NCBI GenBank assembly: GCA_041908065.1
Contig: JAYRGC010000069.1
Coordinates: 1-57,494, forward strand
DNA from: JAYRGC01 sp041908065
GTDB taxonomy: Bacteria > Pseudomonadota > Alphaproteobacteria > UBA9219
DNA: 57,494 nucleotides
Direction: 5' to 3'
Shown here: one piece after another, positions 49,456 through 57,494 of the stretch
Layout of the letters: every line of letters begins with the position of its first letter
Position numbering within the stretch: position 1 is the stretch's first letter
The notes under the pieces: generated by a model
Databases searched by the model: none
What the model was told of the DNA's origin: nothing
The model's input: only the letters and a program-made list of their open reading frames with translations
Translations under genes and position numbers: made by a program

Positions 49456-50424
49456 ATGCTGTATTACGATTCAGATGGAAATTTGGATTACAAATATATG
49501 CGGTGGAAAATCAAGACTGCCATTATAGACTTCGCATATTTATCAAGATTTACAGTAAGAAAAAGCATTTTAACTACTAGGGATAATATCTTTAATAAAG
49601 AGCGTGCCGTAGCTCTGTATAAGTTATCAACCAAATCTTATCCGCTGATAACAGCAATGCCAAGTTGGCGCAGGGCACTTGCCAAGGCATCGCTCGAAAG
49701 ATTGACAAGATGGTGGCCTCCAGAGCCGCAGGGAACTTTCTCGGCGTGGGAGATTATGGATCACTTATCCAATAATTTGGTGGATGATCGCGGGCATATA
49801 TCTGACTACAAAACCAGCAAATTAATAATAGAAGTTATGTCGTATACAATTTGCAATACCATGAGTAGTTGGGACACGTATAAGTCTAGCATTGAGGGCA
49901 GGGGGTTCCCAAGCGGTGCACATATAGAGAAATTGTTGAAATATGCGATAGCTGATAGCGATCGCAATAAGGCTGAGGACGAGAAATTGCGACAATTATT
50001 GTCTCCTTGTGATATAGAACAGATAGATTTAAGAATAATAGGCCCTTATTCTATATGCGCCCTTACTTATGCGCGGCTTCTTAATTACAAAACATATGAA
50101 AAAGTCCGCAAAAATTTTAGCATTGATGCATTAACTCCAAAGTTTACTGTAAATGAACAAATTATTATACGGCAAACACCCGAAGCGCAACCAGCGGCGG
50201 GGTTTCCTTACCCTTCACTGACTATTGCTGGGGTTTTGACGCTCTTTCTGGCAGCGGGGTCTATTGTTTCCAGTTGTTACAGTGGGCTTGAAAACCGCGC
50301 TAAGGAATTAGTCGAAAAGCGATCGAGAGAAGTTGCCGAGTTGTCAAAAGCATCTGAACGCGATGCCCTGCCGACACGCCCGAACCAACAGACCATAACG
50401 CCGCTTTCCACCCCTACGCGTTAA
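49456..50424 (+). CDS. AT-rich hypothetical membrane-anchored protein
   Basis: A 322-residue protein that I do not recognise. A long polar N-terminal region (about 1-250) with many Tyr, Lys and Ile is followed by one membrane segment (about residues 255-275, LTIAGVLTLFLAAGSIVSSC) and a charged tail. The tail begins with a helix (GLENRAKELVEKRSREVAEL) and ends Thr/Pro-rich. The gene is markedly AT-rich against its neighbours and uses codons such as ATA and TTA often, pointing to acquisition. ATG 49456 has AAGGA at good spacing; ATG 49426 lacks one. It is convergent with the acyl-CoA dehydrogenase gene. Confidence 0.65.
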   Translation: MLYYDSDGNLDYKYMRWKIKTAIIDFAYLSRFTVRKSILTTRDNIFNKERAVALYKLSTKSYPLITAMPSWRRALAKASLERLTRWWPPEPQGTFSAWEIMDHLSNNLVDDRGHISDYKTSKLIIEVMSYTICNTMSSWDTYKSSIEGRGFPSGAHIEKLLKYAIADSDRNKAEDEKLRQLLSPCDIEQIDLRIIGPYSICALTYARLLNYKTYEKVRKNFSIDALTPKFTVNEQIIIRQTPEAQPAAGFPYPSLTIAGVLTLFLAAGSIVSSCYSGLENRAKELVEKRSREVAELSKASERDALPTRPNQQTITPLSTPTR

Positions 50425-50451
50425 CCAAACATCAGCATCCGGCGCGATGTT

Positions 50452-52242
50452 CTACTCAAACGCCATGGTTGTTGCAGCTCCCTCCATAACCATTGTCGCA
50501 AGTCCGGTTGATATGGGCAGGACGTTGGCGGCGAAAAATCCTGCCGTCGCGATCTTGGCCTTCAGGAAATCGGCGTCGCCGCCAGCCGTTCCGGAAGCGA
50601 GGATTTTTTGCGCGATCATGGCCGATTTTATCAGGTAATAGCCCCCCAGCGTGTTTCCGGCCAGACGCAGGAACGGCGTGGCTCCGGCGGCGGCCAGCGA
50701 CGGATTGGCGGGGGCGTTTTTCAGCATCCAATCGGCGGAGGATCGCAGCGCGGTCGAAGAATCCGCCAGATGGCGTTGCATCGCGGCGAAGCCGTCGACG
50801 CTGCCGAGCTTGGACAGCTCGATCAGGCAGGCGTCGACTTCGACCAGCATTTCGCGAAAGGCGTTGCCGCCGTCCTTGACCAGTTTGCGGAACACCAGAT
50901 CGTTGGCTTGGATGCCGTTGGTTCCTTCGTAGATAGACAGCACGCGGGCGTCGCGCATGTGCTGCGCCATTCCGGTTTCCTCGATATAGCCCATGCCGCC
51001 GCAGATCTGAACGCCTATGGAGGTGACTTCGTTCGCCATGTCGGTAAGCCATGCCTTGACTATCGGGGTCAGGAAATCCGCTCGCGTCGCGCCCCATTTC
51101 TTTTGGGAGTCGTCGCATCCGTGTCCCAAAGCGTCCATGGCGAAGGCGCAGGAGTAGGCCAAGGCGCGTCCGGCCTCGGTCACGGAGCGCATGAACATCA
51201 ACATGCGCTTGACGTCGGGGTGGCGGACGATGGGAACCGGCGGAGCCTTGGGCGTCGCTATGTCGCGGCTTTGCACCCGCGCGGCGGCGTAGTCGCGCGC
51301 CTGTTGGTAGGAGCGTTCCATTGCCCCCAGCCCCTGCACGCCCACGCCGATTCTGGCGTTGTTCATCATCACGAACATGGCGGCGATGCCGCCGTGTTCC
51401 TCTCCGACCAAATATCCCTCGGCTCCGCCGTTGTCGCCGAACGCCATGACGCAGGTAGGGCCGGCGTGCTGCCCCAGCTTGTGCTCCATCGAGACGGCGC
51501 GGAGATCGTTCGGCTTGCCTAGGCTGCCGTCGGGGTTGACCAGAATTTTCGGCACAAGGAACAGCGTCAGTCCGCGCGTGCCTTCGGGCGCGTCCGGCAA
51601 GCGCGCCAGAACCAGATGGACGATGTTTTGCGTCAGATCGTGTTCGCCGTAGCTGATGAAGATCTTTTGTCCGGTTATCAAATAGCGTTCGCCGTCGCGT
51701 TTGGCGTTGCAGCGAATCGCCCCCACGTCGGAACCGGCCTGCGGCTCGGTGATGTTCATCGTGCCAGCCCATTCGCCGCTGACGAGCTTGGGCAGATAGA
51801 GGGACTTCAGCGCGTCGGAGGCGTGCGCCCCCAAAAGCTCGATCGCCCCTTGATTGAGCAGAGTGGCCAAGGCCAAGGCCATGTTGGAGGATTGCCACAT
51901 TTCCTGCACCGGCATGGCCACCGTCCACGGCAACCCCTGTCCGCCCAAGGCCTCGGCCACCGGAAGCCCGTTCCATCCCCCGTCGACGAAGGCTTGATAG
52001 GCTTCGCGGAATCCCTTGGGAGTGGTCACTTTCTCGTTGTCGAACTTGGCTCCCTCGCGGTCGCCGGAATGGTTAAGCGGCGCGAATACTCCGCCGGAGA
52101 GCTTTCCGGCTTCGTCGAGTATCGCGTCCACCAGCTCGGCGTTCACCGCGTCGTACCCGCCCATGGCCGCGAGCTTTTCTAACCCCACCAGATTATTCAG
52201 GACGAAACGCATGTCGGCAAGCGGGGCGGAGTAGGGGATCAT
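50452..52242 (-). CDS. Acyl-CoA dehydrogenase, long DmdC-like form
   Basis: A 596-residue flavoprotein longer than standard (~380) acyl-CoA dehydrogenases, with an extra C-terminal domain, like DmdC and related enzymes. FAD- and substrate-binding landmarks are MNITEPQAGSDVG, YLITGQKIFIS, MMNNARIGVGVQGLG and the catalytic glutamate in SIYEGTNGIQANDLV. The substrate is unknown; the DmdC branch acts on 3-methylmercaptopropionyl-CoA but includes many others. ATG 52242 gives the usual MIPYSAPLADMRF start. It appears monocistronic. Confidence 0.9.
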   Translation of the reverse strand: MIPYSAPLADMRFVLNNLVGLEKLAAMGGYDAVNAELVDAILDEAGKLSGGVFAPLNHSGDREGAKFDNEKVTTPKGFREAYQAFVDGGWNGLPVAEALGGQGLPWTVAMPVQEMWQSSNMALALATLLNQGAIELLGAHASDALKSLYLPKLVSGEWAGTMNITEPQAGSDVGAIRCNAKRDGERYLITGQKIFISYGEHDLTQNIVHLVLARLPDAPEGTRGLTLFLVPKILVNPDGSLGKPNDLRAVSMEHKLGQHAGPTCVMAFGDNGGAEGYLVGEEHGGIAAMFVMMNNARIGVGVQGLGAMERSYQQARDYAAARVQSRDIATPKAPPVPIVRHPDVKRMLMFMRSVTEAGRALAYSCAFAMDALGHGCDDSQKKWGATRADFLTPIVKAWLTDMANEVTSIGVQICGGMGYIEETGMAQHMRDARVLSIYEGTNGIQANDLVFRKLVKDGGNAFREMLVEVDACLIELSKLGSVDGFAAMQRHLADSSTALRSSADWMLKNAPANPSLAAAGATPFLRLAGNTLGGYYLIKSAMIAQKILASGTAGGDADFLKAKIATAGFFAANVLPISTGLATMVMEGAATTMAFE

Positions 52243-52439
52243 GGCGACAGCCTCTTGGAATGGGGAGTTCGGGAATCAACGAGAGAGGATAGAAAAATCC
52301 ATGCTTTGGGATAACGCCTGTGGCGGCGGAAATCAACAGGCCTTGAAACGCGGTAACCTAAACCGCGTCTGAAGAACGCCGTAGTTGCGTTTAGGCTTGG
52401 TTTTAGGACATTATGCCGCTGATTGTGGCTAGAACATTT

Positions 52440-52640
52440 CCAGATTAGGTTGATATACGAAACCAGCAACTTGCGACGGTGGTGTTTCTCTTAGGGGGAG
52501 GTTAGGTGGGGGGTGGCGAAGCATTTACCCAAGTCTGATTCTTGCTCAACCAACCCCCACCCGTCCTCCCCCTAAGAAGGGGGAGGGGTTCCACCGTCGC
52601 AAGCGGCAAGATAAGCCCATCAACCTAATCGGGAAACGCT
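52440..52640. repeat. Long imperfect palindrome (~200 bp) upstream of argS
   Basis: Three nested inverted pairs: ATTAGGTTGAT / ATCAACCTAAT (52445 and 52620), CTTGCGACGGTGG / CCACCGTCGCAAG (52471 and 52592), and CTTAGGGGGAGG... / ...CCTCCCCCTAAG (52491 and 52566). The loop holds GAAGCATTTACCCAAG. It differs from the CTTACGC-ended family and fills the centre of the 52243-52682 gap between divergent genes; no gene is seen in the remainder. Confidence 0.85.
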
Positions 52641-52682
52641 CTAATTGGGATGAACGAGCCGTAGGGAATTTGAGGAAAGAAC

Positions 52683-54455
52683 ATGACTATTTTCAACGCG
52701 ATGTACGCCGCTGTGGGCAAGGTGGTTGAGGATCTGCGGCGAGCCGGAGCGATGGCCGATGCGCCGTTGCCGCAGTATTCGGTCGAGCCTCCGCGCGATC
52801 CCAGCCATGGCGACGTGGCCACCAACATCGCTATGCTGATGGCCAAGTCCGCCGGAATGCCGCCGCGCGCTTTGGCCGAGGAAATCTCGCAAAGGCTGGC
52901 GGCGTTGCCGCAGGTCGACGCGGTATCCGTGGCCGGTCCCGGGTTTATCAATATGCGGCTTAAGCCTTCCGTTTGGCTGGAGGAATTGTCCGAGATTCTC
53001 CAGAAAGGGGCGGCCTATGGCGATTGCGGATTGGGCGGCGGCGAAAAGGTCAATATCGAGTTCGTTTCGGTCAATCCTACCGGTCCCATGCACGCCGGAC
53101 ACGTTCGCGGCGCGGTTTTAGGCGACACGCTGTGCAATCTGCTGGCCAAGGCCGGATACGCGGTGACGCGGGAGTATTACTTCAACGACGCCGGAACCCA
53201 AGTCGACGTTCTGGCGCGCACCGCGCATCTGCGTTACCGCGAGGCTTTGGGCGATAATATCGGCGATATACCGGAAGGCCTTTACCCGGGAGAATACTTG
53301 CGCGAAGTCGGCGCGGCCTTGGCCAAGCGCGACGGACGCAAGTGGATGGATAAGCCGGAATCCGAATGGTTGCAGCCCGTGCGCGAATTCGCCGTGGGCT
53401 TTATGATGGGCATGATCCGCGAGGATCTCGATCTCATCGGCATCCGCCACGACGTGTTTTCCAACGAGCGCGAATTGATAACCAACGGCACGCTGGACAA
53501 GGCTTTCGGGATATTGGAAGGGCTGGGGCTGATATACACGGGGACTCTGCCGCCGCCCAAGGGCAAGACTATGGAGGATTGGGAGCCCGCGCCTTTGGTG
53601 CTTTTCCGTTCCAGCCAGTTCGGCGACAGCACCGACAGGCCGTTGAAAAAACGCGACGGGACGTGGGCGTACATCATGCCCGACATCGCCTATCACCACG
53701 ACAAGATCTCGCGGGGGTTTACGCGGATGATCAATGTGCTGGGGACAGATCACGGCGGGTATCTGGATCGGATGCGTCCGCCGATAGCCGCCTTCAGCGG
53801 CGGCAAGGCTCGGCTTGACGTTATCTTTAACAACATCGTCAAGATATTCCGCAACGGCGAGCCGGTGAAGCTGTCCAAGCGTTCCGGCAATCTTGTCACC
53901 TTGCGCGAGATGGTGGAGCAGGTGGGGGCGGGCGCGGTGCGGTTTTTCATGCTGACCCGCGCTCCCGAATCCGAGCTGGAGTTCGATTTCGCCAAGGTGG
54001 TGGAGCAGAGCCGCGACAATCCGGTGTTCTACGTCCAATACGCTCACGCGCGATGCTGTTCGGTGTTGCGCAACGCCGCGCCTTTAGTCACTGGCGGCGA
54101 CAAGGCGTTGTCGCGGGAGGCGTTGGCCGGAACGGATGCGACCGCCATCAACTCGCCTGACGAGTTGGCCTTGGCGCGAACGTTGGCCAACTGGCCGCGC
54201 GCGGTCGAGGCGGCGGCCTTGGCGCGGGAGCCGCATCGCGTGGCCTTCTATCTGATGGATCTGGCGGCGCAGTTCCACAGCCTGTGGAATAAAGGCAACG
54301 ATAACGCTATGCTGCGATTCATAGTGCCGGAAAACCCGTCCCTGACGCTTTCGCGCATGGTCATGATAAAATCAGTTCAGACCGTCATCGCCAGCGGGTT
54401 GGCGGTCATGGGATGTGAACCGCTTGAGGAGCTGAGAAGTGAGCAACCAACCTGA
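52683..54455 (+). CDS. argS: Arginyl-tRNA synthetase
   Basis: Charges tRNA-Arg. The 590-residue class I synthetase has the HIGH-type motif HAGH (137-140) in NPTGPMHAGHVRG. The KMSKS-type motif is KLSKRSGN (about 396-403). The C-terminal DALR anticodon-binding domain contains YVQYAHARCCSVLRNA. GAGGAAAG lies upstream of ATG 52683. Its last codons overlap the start of the SPOR gene by 17 nt, so the two are co-transcribed and coupled. Confidence 0.97.
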   Translation: MTIFNAMYAAVGKVVEDLRRAGAMADAPLPQYSVEPPRDPSHGDVATNIAMLMAKSAGMPPRALAEEISQRLAALPQVDAVSVAGPGFINMRLKPSVWLEELSEILQKGAAYGDCGLGGGEKVNIEFVSVNPTGPMHAGHVRGAVLGDTLCNLLAKAGYAVTREYYFNDAGTQVDVLARTAHLRYREALGDNIGDIPEGLYPGEYLREVGAALAKRDGRKWMDKPESEWLQPVREFAVGFMMGMIREDLDLIGIRHDVFSNERELITNGTLDKAFGILEGLGLIYTGTLPPPKGKTMEDWEPAPLVLFRSSQFGDSTDRPLKKRDGTWAYIMPDIAYHHDKISRGFTRMINVLGTDHGGYLDRMRPPIAAFSGGKARLDVIFNNIVKIFRNGEPVKLSKRSGNLVTLREMVEQVGAGAVRFFMLTRAPESELEFDFAKVVEQSRDNPVFYVQYAHARCCSVLRNAAPLVTGGDKALSREALAGTDATAINSPDELALARTLANWPRAVEAAALAREPHRVAFYLMDLAAQFHSLWNKGNDNAMLRFIVPENPSLTLSRMVMIKSVQTVIASGLAVMGCEPLEELRSEQPT

Positions 54456-55221
54456 ACTTTTCGCCGAACGTCCTGTGCGATCCGAATTCGGAGGCCGCAG
54501 GCGCGGTCGTTTCTCCCCGTTCAAAATAGGCGTCCTGATAGCCGGATTGGCGGCCGTCATAGGCGGGATTTCATATCTGTTTTCCGATGGCGACGAAGGC
54601 CAGCCGGAAAGCGTTCCGACCATAGAGGCGGAACTGCCGTTGAAGGAAAGACCGGATCACCCGGGCGGCGTGGATATTCCCCATCAGGACGTGACTATGT
54701 TCGGACAGATGGAAAAGGGTGGGCTGGATCAGCAAAGGACGGAGCATCTTTTGCCTCCGCCTGAAGTTCCTGACATGAAGCAAGCCAGAAACGTTGGAGT
54801 TTCGGTTCCTCCCGCCGCGGTTGCTCCTCCCCCAGCTGCTGTTCCGGATACATCTCCTGCCGCAGTGCCGGAAGTTTCAGCTCCGGCTCCAGTTCCGGTT
54901 TCGTCTCCACCTCCATCTTCCGAAAAAAACGCCGCGATCAAGGAAAAGCCGCTTCCGGCGGCTAAGTCCGTCTCGGGCGGGTACGCGATACAGGTGGCGT
55001 CGGTTCCCGATATGCAGGCCGCCCGCAAGGATATGGAGCGTTTCCGCGACAAATACCGCGCGGCGTTGGCGGGAGCGGACATGCGATTGGTGAAGGCCGA
55101 CATAGCGGGTAAGGGAACCTATTACCGCGTGCAAAGCGAACCTATGGCGGAGGCCAAGGCGAGGGCTTTGTGCGCTTCCATCAAGTCTTCCGGCGCGGCC
55201 TGCGTGGTGGTCAAGCCCTAG
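54439..55221 (+). CDS. SPOR-domain inner-membrane protein
   Basis: A 260-residue protein with a short cytoplasmic N-terminus, one membrane segment (about residues 30-50, GVLIAGLAAVIGGISYLFS), a Pro/Ala/Val-rich periplasmic linker (about 100-170) and a C-terminal SPOR domain (about 176-258: GGYAIQVASVPDMQAAR ... YYRVQSEPM). SPOR domains bind denuded peptidoglycan at division sites, so a role in septal wall synthesis is expected. The start is GTG 54439, with GAGGAG at 8-nt spacing, inside the argS end. Downstream of argS this gene is a common alphaproteobacterial arrangement. Confidence 0.88.
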   Translation: MSNQPELFAERPVRSEFGGRRRGRFSPFKIGVLIAGLAAVIGGISYLFSDGDEGQPESVPTIEAELPLKERPDHPGGVDIPHQDVTMFGQMEKGGLDQQRTEHLLPPPEVPDMKQARNVGVSVPPAAVAPPPAAVPDTSPAAVPEVSAPAPVPVSSPPPSSEKNAAIKEKPLPAAKSVSGGYAIQVASVPDMQAARKDMERFRDKYRAALAGADMRLVKADIAGKGTYYRVQSEPMAEAKARALCASIKSSGAACVVVKP

Positions 55222-55225
55222 CATA

Positions 55226-55258
55226 AAAGGTCGATGCCTGAGCTTGTCGAAGGCATCG
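55226..55258. repeat. Short palindromic repeat, same core as the polA insertion
   Basis: GGTCGATGCCTGAGCTTGTCGAAGGCATCG has arms CGATGCC / GGCATCG around TGAGCTTGTCGAA. It matches the TGAGC.TGTCGAAG core found inside polA (38041-38090). It lies just after the SPOR gene and may also act as a terminator. Confidence 0.75.
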
Positions 55259-55285
55259 GCGTTTGCAAGAGCTGCTCGTGAGTTT

Positions 55286-55620
55286 CTTACGCAAAACGGG
55301 TGGGTATTGCCTTAGAGCCTGTTTACAAAGCTCGACTGCGGCGTTGGCTTTTCGCGGTTTTCTGCGCTTCCGGTACGCACGTATGTCCATATACGCTTGC
55401 GTTCCGGTTCTCGAAAACCACGAAAATCCTTAGCCGCAGCGGCTTTGTAAACAAGCTCTTAAAAGGGGCGTCATTGCGAGCCGCCTTCTTCAGGCGGCGA
55501 AGCAATCCAGAGTCATGTAGCAAGGGCTCTGGATTGCTTCGCGTCGCAAGAGCGACGCTCGCAATGACAGTGATTGCCGTTGCGTTTGGATGTAAAATTA
55601 CCCACCAGTTTTGCGTAAGA
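55286..55620. repeat. Complete dispersed repeat element with a nested palindrome
   Basis: Left end CTTACGCAAAACGGGTGGGTATTGCC and right end AAAATTACCCACCAGTTTTGCGTAAG are inverted. Just inside the left end is a 146-nt unit (55314-55459) with arms AGAGCCTGTTTACAAAGC / GCTTTGTAAACAAGCTCT. Then come CATTGCGAGCCGCC...GGCGGCGAAGCAATCCAGAG and its partner. No gene is seen in this gap. Confidence 0.85.
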
Positions 55621-55635
55621 GCTGCCCGTGATCAA

Positions 55636-56036
55636 TTTGCCAGACGGTCTATAAGCCGGATTCTGTGTGCCGCCATTTCTGGCGGACGGCGACCATTCAT
55701 CTTGGATGCCGGTTGCCCGACACCTCTAGCGACCAACCCGAACCGACACGCGGGGAAGGCGTTGTGCGCGTATGCCCGAAGGCACTGCCGCACGCTCGGC
55801 TCCTATTCGGTCTTGCTTCCGGCGGGGTTTGCCATGCCGTCCCTGTTACCAGCGACGCGGTGCGCTCTTACCGCACCTTTTCACCCTTGCCGCGCCGTTG
55901 CAGACGTGGCGGTATGTTCTCTGTGGCACTGTCCCTAAGGTCGCCCTCGCCGGACGTTATCCGGCGCCGTTTTCCCCTGAAGCCCGGACTTTCCTCTCCC
56001 CCTAAAGGCAGCGACCGCCCGACCGTCTGGCTGCAC
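55636..56036 (-). ncRNA. rnpB: RNase P RNA (catalytic subunit), class A
   Basis: On the minus strand the 5' end CCAGACGGTCGGGCGGTCGC (56030 down) pairs with GACCGTCTGG at the 3' end (55641-55650) to form P1. The conserved core GGGGGAGAGGAAAGTCCGGGC and the 3' segment ending in ...CAGAATCCGGCTTATAGACC are diagnostic. It processes the 5' ends of tRNAs. Exact ends are approximate by a few bases. Several ORFs drawn through this locus are spurious. Confidence 0.95.
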
Positions 56037-56069
56037 CAAGGATAGCACGGCCTAACAACCAACATAATA

Positions 56070-56085
56070 GTTGCATAAAAGCAAC
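56070..56085. promoter_or_regulatory. Inverted repeat GTTGC-N6-GCAAC upstream of rnpB and ompA
   Basis: GTTGCATAAAAGCAAC, flanked as A-GTTG...GCAACACT, lies about 35-50 nt upstream of the rnpB 5' end (its -35 region) and about 110 nt upstream of the OmpA-like gene. It is almost identical to the element at 10295-10310 and shares a 12-mer with 36798-36809. A role in transcription is inferred. Confidence 0.35.
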
Positions 56086-56194
56086 ACTATTGGCTATATT
56101 TCCACCCCTGATGTGCGTAGATGATACTCGTCATGCCCTGATATGCTAAGAATCGCGACGATAGTCGATATTAAACCCGAAGGAGGATAACCCT

Positions 56195-57313
56195 ATGAAA
56201 ACAGTTTTGGCATCGGCGGCTGCTATAGCCACGATTTTTTCCGCTTCCGCAGCGTCCGCACAGACCGGCGGAGCGCACTCCGGTTGGTATATGGGATTCG
56301 GCGGAATGCCGAGCTTCCAAGATCACGCCGACGCGGATTTGCTCAATTCCTCGAACGATCTCGAGTATAACTTCGGTTGGGGCATGTCTGGAAGCGCGGG
56401 CTACGCCTATGGCAACGGCCTCAGAACCGAAGGCGAAGTCGCTTGGCGCACATCCGAAGTCGATAGTATCACCGGACCTTTGGCCGGCGCGTTGGTCGGG
56501 GGCGACATCAGCAATCTCAGCCTGATGGTCAACGCCTTTTACGATGTCGACACTGGAACCATGTTCACCCCGTATGTCGGCGGCGGTATCGGTATGGCTC
56601 AGGTCCAAGCCGACAACATCAACTCTTTCTATTCCGGAACCGCGCGTTCCATCGACGACGAGAATTGGCAGTTCGCTTGGCAGGGCATCGTCGGCGTCGC
56701 CATGAGCTTGGGCGACGGATGGTCGGTTACGGCGGATTACCGTTATTTCCGTACCATGGCCGCGGAGTTCGAAACCAACCTCGGGGAAAACGCCGAGCTT
56801 GAGAACGCCTCGCACAACGTGTTGTTCGGGATCCGCTATTGCTTCGGCGCGCCTGTTTCGGAACCGGCTCCGGCCCCGATTCCGGTCGCCGCTCCGGCTC
56901 CGATCCCGATGGCCACTTCCACGGCTCCGGCTGTGGTGGCGAGCCAGCCCAAGGTCGCTGTGCAACGCTCCGACGTGCGCCAAAGCTATATGGTGTTCTT
57001 CGATTTCGACAGAGCCGCCATCACTCCTGAGGCGAGGCAGATCATCGCCGCCGCCGCGCAGGACTTTAAGTCCGGCAGGTACGTTCGCATCGTTGTGACC
57101 GGACACACCGACACGATGGGCACCAACAGCTATAACAAAAAGCTGTCGATGCGCCGCGCCTATGCCGTGCAGAGGGAGTTCGAGTCTCACGGCATTCCGT
57201 CCACCAGCGTCGCCACCGTAGGCGTCGGCAAGGACTCTCTGATGGTTCCGACCGCCGACGGCGTTCGCGAAGCCCAGAATCGCCGCGCCGAGATAGTGTT
57301 CGACGAGCGTTGA
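56195..57313 (+). CDS. OmpA-like outer-membrane protein
   Basis: A 372-residue protein with a signal peptide (ASAAAIATIFSASAASA, cleavage before QTGG near residue 23). A beta-barrel (about 25-215) has alternating strands (GWYMGFGGMP, LEYNFGWGMSGSAGYAY, WSVTADYRYF), and a Pro/Ala-rich linker (about 218-250) follows. The C-terminal OmpA/Pal peptidoglycan-binding domain (about 260-370) has VFFDFDRAAIT, TGHTDTMG and EAQNRRAEIVF. It likely anchors the outer membrane to the wall. An AAGGAGG Shine-Dalgarno precedes ATG 56195. A strong terminator follows. Confidence 0.95.
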   Translation: MKTVLASAAAIATIFSASAASAQTGGAHSGWYMGFGGMPSFQDHADADLLNSSNDLEYNFGWGMSGSAGYAYGNGLRTEGEVAWRTSEVDSITGPLAGALVGGDISNLSLMVNAFYDVDTGTMFTPYVGGGIGMAQVQADNINSFYSGTARSIDDENWQFAWQGIVGVAMSLGDGWSVTADYRYFRTMAAEFETNLGENAELENASHNVLFGIRYCFGAPVSEPAPAPIPVAAPAPIPMATSTAPAVVASQPKVAVQRSDVRQSYMVFFDFDRAAITPEARQIIAAAAQDFKSGRYVRIVVTGHTDTMGTNSYNKKLSMRRAYAVQREFESHGIPSTSVATVGVGKDSLMVPTADGVREAQNRRAEIVFDER

Positions 57314-57344
57314 TCCATCGTCCGGCCTAGGCCGGTTTGATCAA

Positions 57345-57378
57345 GGGCGCTGTCTCGATTGGGACAGCGCCCTTTTTT
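57345..57378 (+). terminator. Rho-independent terminator after the OmpA-like gene
   Basis: AGGGCGCTGTC-TCGATTGG-GACAGCGCCCT forms an 11-bp stem followed by TTTTTTC. Confidence 0.95.
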
Positions 57379-57386
57379 CTGGGATC

Positions 57387-57494
57387 TTACGCAAAACGGG
57401 TGGGTATTGCCTTTCCAAAAGGGGAGTCATTGCGAGCCGCCCCTTGGCGGCGAAGCAATCCAGTGCCACAGGAGCAACTGCTCTGGATTGCTTC
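57387..57494. repeat. Dispersed repeat element, left part, cut by the window end
   Basis: Left end CTTACGCAAAACGGGTGGGTATTGCC followed by CATTGCGAGCCGCCCC...GGCGGCGAAGCAATCCAG and the start of CTCTGGATTGCTTC. It has the same structure as the element at 55286. Confidence 0.85.

Noticed and set aside
50456..51976. 506-codon ORF in another frame of the acyl-CoA dehydrogenase gene
   Set aside because: Arg-rich shadow frame; the acyl-CoA dehydrogenase frame has all family motifs.
55300..55938. 212-codon ORF across the repeat and rnpB
   Set aside because: Reads through a palindromic repeat and the RNase P RNA gene; not protein coding.

Overview
The window reads as a piece of the chromosome of a fairly GC-rich alphaproteobacterium. 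The evidence is the CobS/CobT pair of the aerobic cobaltochelatase, an NtrX-type regulator, a two-domain cold shock protein, a CHCC zinc-finger protein, a ribbon-helix-helix protein of the RHH_4 type, a dnaG-rpoD pair and a CtrA-like TTAA-N7-TTAA box. It makes its own tryptophan, leucine and isoleucine (trpD, trpC, leuD, ilvA). It also carries two core genes of a Dot/Icm-type (type IVB) secretion or conjugation system. I cannot name the genus.

Layout. 1-2.6 kb: tRNA-Arg and polyphosphate kinase. 3-5.6 kb: cold shock protein and a three-gene partner-switching module (SpoIIE-type phosphatase with receiver domain, STAS protein, anti-sigma-type kinase). 5.8-8.3 kb: FliL-like protein, trpD-trpC. 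8.3-14.7 kb: lytic transglycosylase, ankyrin protein, trmJ, an AT-rich orphan, ilvA and a DUF465 protein. 14.8-19.7 kb: dotO/icmB, dotM/icmP and leuD, the last two overlapping by ATGA. 19.8-22.5 kb: DEAD/DEAH-type helicase with five exact 79-residue tandem repeats. 22.9-27.4 kb: cobS-cobT, RHH protein, orphan gene between repeat clusters. 27.7-35.2 kb: dnaG-rpoD, then on the other strand an SH3 protein, an ABC ATPase and a permease, then a Tag-type glycosylase. 35.3-40 kb: ntrX, zinc-finger protein, polA carrying an in-frame palindromic insertion. 40.1-46.8 kb: acyltransferase, parvulin isomerase, a TPP riboswitch ahead of an unrecognised gene, a sodium/solute symporter with a 42-residue membrane protein, SulP transporter. 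46.9-57.5 kb: tRNA-Ser, ugd-galU, AT-rich membrane orphan, acyl-CoA dehydrogenase, argS, SPOR protein, RNase P RNA, OmpA-like protein.

Non-coding gaps are filled by a dispersed repeat family. Several copies are bounded by inverted ends resembling CTTACGCAAAACGGGTGGG, with inner palindromes (GCAATGACGGCC...; CATTGCGAGCCGCC...GAAGCAATCCAG). They behave like small non-autonomous elements. No transposase, integrase, CRISPR array or phage gene was seen.

The most interesting leads are the TPP riboswitch in front of a gene with no recognised thiamine function, the helicase with tandem (possibly HTH-like) repeats, the palindromic element translated inside polA, the icmB-icmP-leuD cluster, the tiny symporter partner, and a shared AGTTG...GCAACAC inverted repeat upstream of the transglycosylase gene and rnpB/ompA, with a partial copy upstream of ntrX.
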